In this document: piece after piece, positions 62,585 to 64,000 of the stretch
Numbering within the stretch: position 1 is the stretch's first letter
Layout: every line of letters starts with the position of its first letter
Source: VXYL01 sp965208525
Lineage (GTDB): Bacteria > Pseudomonadota > Gammaproteobacteria > Pseudomonadales > Azotimanducaceae
Direction: 5' to 3'
Length of the DNA stretch: 64,000 bases
Assembly: GCA_965208525.1 (NCBI GenBank)
Contig: OZ242340.1
Span: 868,001 to 932,000 of the forward strand
Notes under the pieces: generated by a model
Told to the model about the DNA's origin: nothing
What the model saw: only the letters and a program-made list of their open reading frames with translations
Databases searched by the model: none
Translations under genes and position numbers: made by a program

Positions 62585-63790
62585 TCAAGGTCGCGGCAAC
62601 TGCTCCGTCAACGCTTCATGCGTGCCGATCACCGAGCGCGGGCCGGCGGGGCCGAGGAACCGATGCACCATCAGCCGCGTGAACTCCGCCTTCTCGCGGT
62701 CGTTCAGGTCGTCGTAGCCGTCGCTCCCGGTGAAGGCGCGGTAGTCCTCGCTGGTGTCTGCGTATGGGACGATGTAGGCCGGCGTCATGTCCATCAGGAT
62801 CGCAGCCCGGCCCTTCTCGCTCCGGTTGACCCCGGCGCGATGCCACGTGCGGGTGTCGAACAGGATCATGCTGCCGGCGGGTGCTTCGATGATGTCCGCA
62901 TCCGGGCCGTTGTACGGCAAGCCGTTCGCCGCCCGATAGTCGGGCCGATAGGCATCCTTGGCGAGCCCCCAATCTTCTGGCGGGCCATGGTCGAGCGCAT
63001 GAGAGCCGAGCTTGAACGCCGTCGCGCCGTGGAACTTGGTGAACTCCGACACGCAGACGATGCGCTGCACGCCCATGACCGTCTGCCCGCTTGGCGTCGG
63101 CACCTTGCCGTGGGCGTTGATGCCCCAGTGGTAGGGGTAGTCGGAGTGCCAGCCCTGCACCGTGCGCTTGCCGTCGTCGGGCGTCAGCACGCCCACCCCC
63201 GGCGAATGCGCCATGCGGATGTCGTCTGTCTGCATGTAGCTGCGCGAAAGCCAGACCGAAATCGGCTCCACCGCCGTCTTCGCGAGCGCACTGCCCTGGC
63301 ACAATTGCCGCCGCTTTCGATCTTGCGAGCGTACCGTGTAGCCATCCGTGCCGGCGATGCGCTGCAAGGCATCCAAGGTGTCGGGCGCAAGCACCGAAAC
63401 GAGAACAACCCACCCGTGCTCGCGGAGGTGATCCAGATACTCCGACGGCAGGCGCTCCGGGCCGTGAATGACCGTGAATGGCCCTCGCACCCCATCTACT
63501 TCAGCGCCAACTCCGCCTGTCGCAAGGCTGCAAGCAGCCGAGGGACCTTCGAGGTCAAGGGCAACCAACGCCACGGCGTGCTGCAAACACGCACCATCAA
63601 GGCACCACATGAGATCGTCGGAAATCTCGTCGGTTAGCGTAAGTCCGCCGTCGCCGTCTGCACCAACAAACCGTCCGTCCGGCGCGACGACCATGCTGTA
63701 GTGAACGTCCGCCCGCGCGAATCGCACGGCCCGCTCGCTGAAGGTGTCCTCGGGCTTCATAGCCGCAATCATATCCCCATACGTGGGCAT
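62585..63790 (-). CDS. Phytanoyl-CoA dioxygenase (PhyH) family protein 2
   Basis: 401 residues from ATG 63790. Fe(II)/2-oxoglutarate site: HxD in GWHSDYPYHWG and a distal His in TWHRAGVNRSEKGRAAILMD, with Arg downstream. Longer than the family core by an N-terminal segment of about 100 residues. The frame is open upstream to 63994, through an AT-rich region with an inverted repeat, so an earlier ATG near 63916 cannot be excluded. Unlike PhyH 1 in length and motifs; not a recent duplicate. Substrate unknown. Confidence 0.85.
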   Translation of the reverse strand: MPTYGDMIAAMKPEDTFSERAVRFARADVHYSMVVAPDGRFVGADGDGGLTLTDEISDDLMWCLDGACLQHAVALVALDLEGPSAACSLATGGVGAEVDGVRGPFTVIHGPERLPSEYLDHLREHGWVVLVSVLAPDTLDALQRIAGTDGYTVRSQDRKRRQLCQGSALAKTAVEPISVWLSRSYMQTDDIRMAHSPGVGVLTPDDGKRTVQGWHSDYPYHWGINAHGKVPTPSGQTVMGVQRIVCVSEFTKFHGATAFKLGSHALDHGPPEDWGLAKDAYRPDYRAANGLPYNGPDADIIEAPAGSMILFDTRTWHRAGVNRSEKGRAAILMDMTPAYIVPYADTSEDYRAFTGSDGYDDLNDREKAEFTRLMVHRFLGPAGPRSVIGTHEALTEQLPRP

Positions 63791-63858
63791 CTGGACCGGG
63801 CGCCATTGAGCGTCGCAACGTCGATCGGCGCTTGCAATTACGCAATCCACACGCAATG

Positions 63859-63912
63859 AAACCCACAAATTGTCCACAATGTCTGCATATCCCATTGAAA
63901 GATTGTGGGTTT
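63859..63912. promoter_or_regulatory. Inverted repeat upstream of PhyH 2
   Basis: AAACCCACAA (63859) and TTGTGGGTTT (63903) form a perfect 10-bp inverted repeat with a 34-base spacer, 69 to 122 bases upstream of the ATG at 63790. Two TTGTGG-like half-sites lie in an AT-rich stretch. Could be an operator. Confidence 0.4.
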
Positions 63913-64000
63913 CCATTACGTCAATACGCGAGCATAATTGCGTTTTACTCGCAAAACGCCGCCGAAAGCCGTCAAAACGAGGCCACCGCAACATGCCCGT

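Overview
The window is high-GC DNA with several clearly AT-richer islands. It reads as part of a gammaproteobacterial chromosome. The best evidence is the housekeeping block at 9-14 kb: efp next to epmA, then psd and a rhodanese on the minus strand, orn on the plus strand and rsgA convergent to it. orn, rsgA, psd and a two-domain rhodanese sit together in many gammaproteobacteria. Genes for small-molecule catabolism surround it (form-II molybdenum hydroxylase, CoA transferase, two phytanoyl-CoA-dioxygenase-like enzymes, LLM flavin oxidoreductase, crotonase, cyclase). Together with sulfotransferase-rich polysaccharide genes they suggest a marine or host-associated bacterium, but that is inference only.

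Layout. 0-3.5 kb: a Cox-type molybdenum hydroxylase operon (G, S, L, M; minus strand). 3.6-4.9 kb: a CaiB-type CoA transferase broken by a 1-nt frameshift. 5-9 kb: two overlapping ABC exporter half-genes. 9.2-14.3 kb: the housekeeping block. 14.3-17.1 kb: a phytanoyl-CoA dioxygenase, then two DUF1538 membrane proteins coupled to a P-II-like protein. 17.1-34.3 kb: a surface-polysaccharide locus (permease, ATPase, and very large multidomain sulfotransferase/glycosyltransferase/methyltransferase proteins). It is split between permease and ATPase by a 6.6-kb accessory island (17.9-24.4 kb) of small and hypothetical genes and remnants. 34.6-37.4 kb: an HTH gene with a palindromic operator candidate, overlapping a tRNA-like sequence, then an LLM oxidoreductase and an alpha/beta hydrolase. 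37.6-44.1 kb: a very GC-rich four-gene type I-G (formerly I-U) CRISPR-Cas effector operon (csb1, csb2, cas3, fourth subunit) with no adaptation genes and no visible array. 44.5-50.9 kb: a giant autotransporter with about ten Ig-like repeats. 50.7-54.1 kb: the 3' end of the autotransporter gene and its downstream flank recur in three copies, and accessory modules sit between the copies (a two-TM protein; an AAA ATPase plus truncated DUF4435 nuclease, PARIS-like, cut by an IS21-type end). 54.6-60.1 kb: an asparagine-synthetase-like gene, antitoxin remnant, degenerate tRNA and a cluster of small genes. 60.2-64 kb: crotonase, Nudix hydrolase, a twice-frameshifted cyclase and a second phytanoyl-CoA dioxygenase.

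The strongest candidates for something undescribed are: (1) the autotransporter 3'-end duplications that bracket cargo, including a decayed defence pair; (2) the polysaccharide locus whose proteins repeatedly fuse sulfotransferase-like domains to other activities (sulfotransferase + beta-helix + zinc-ribbon methyltransferase; sulfotransferase + coiled coil + two glycosyltransferases; ABC ATPase + extra domain); (3) the island separating the exporter permease from its ATPase; (4) a tRNA-like element with an expanded anticodon region. All function calls are from reading the sequence; no database search was run.
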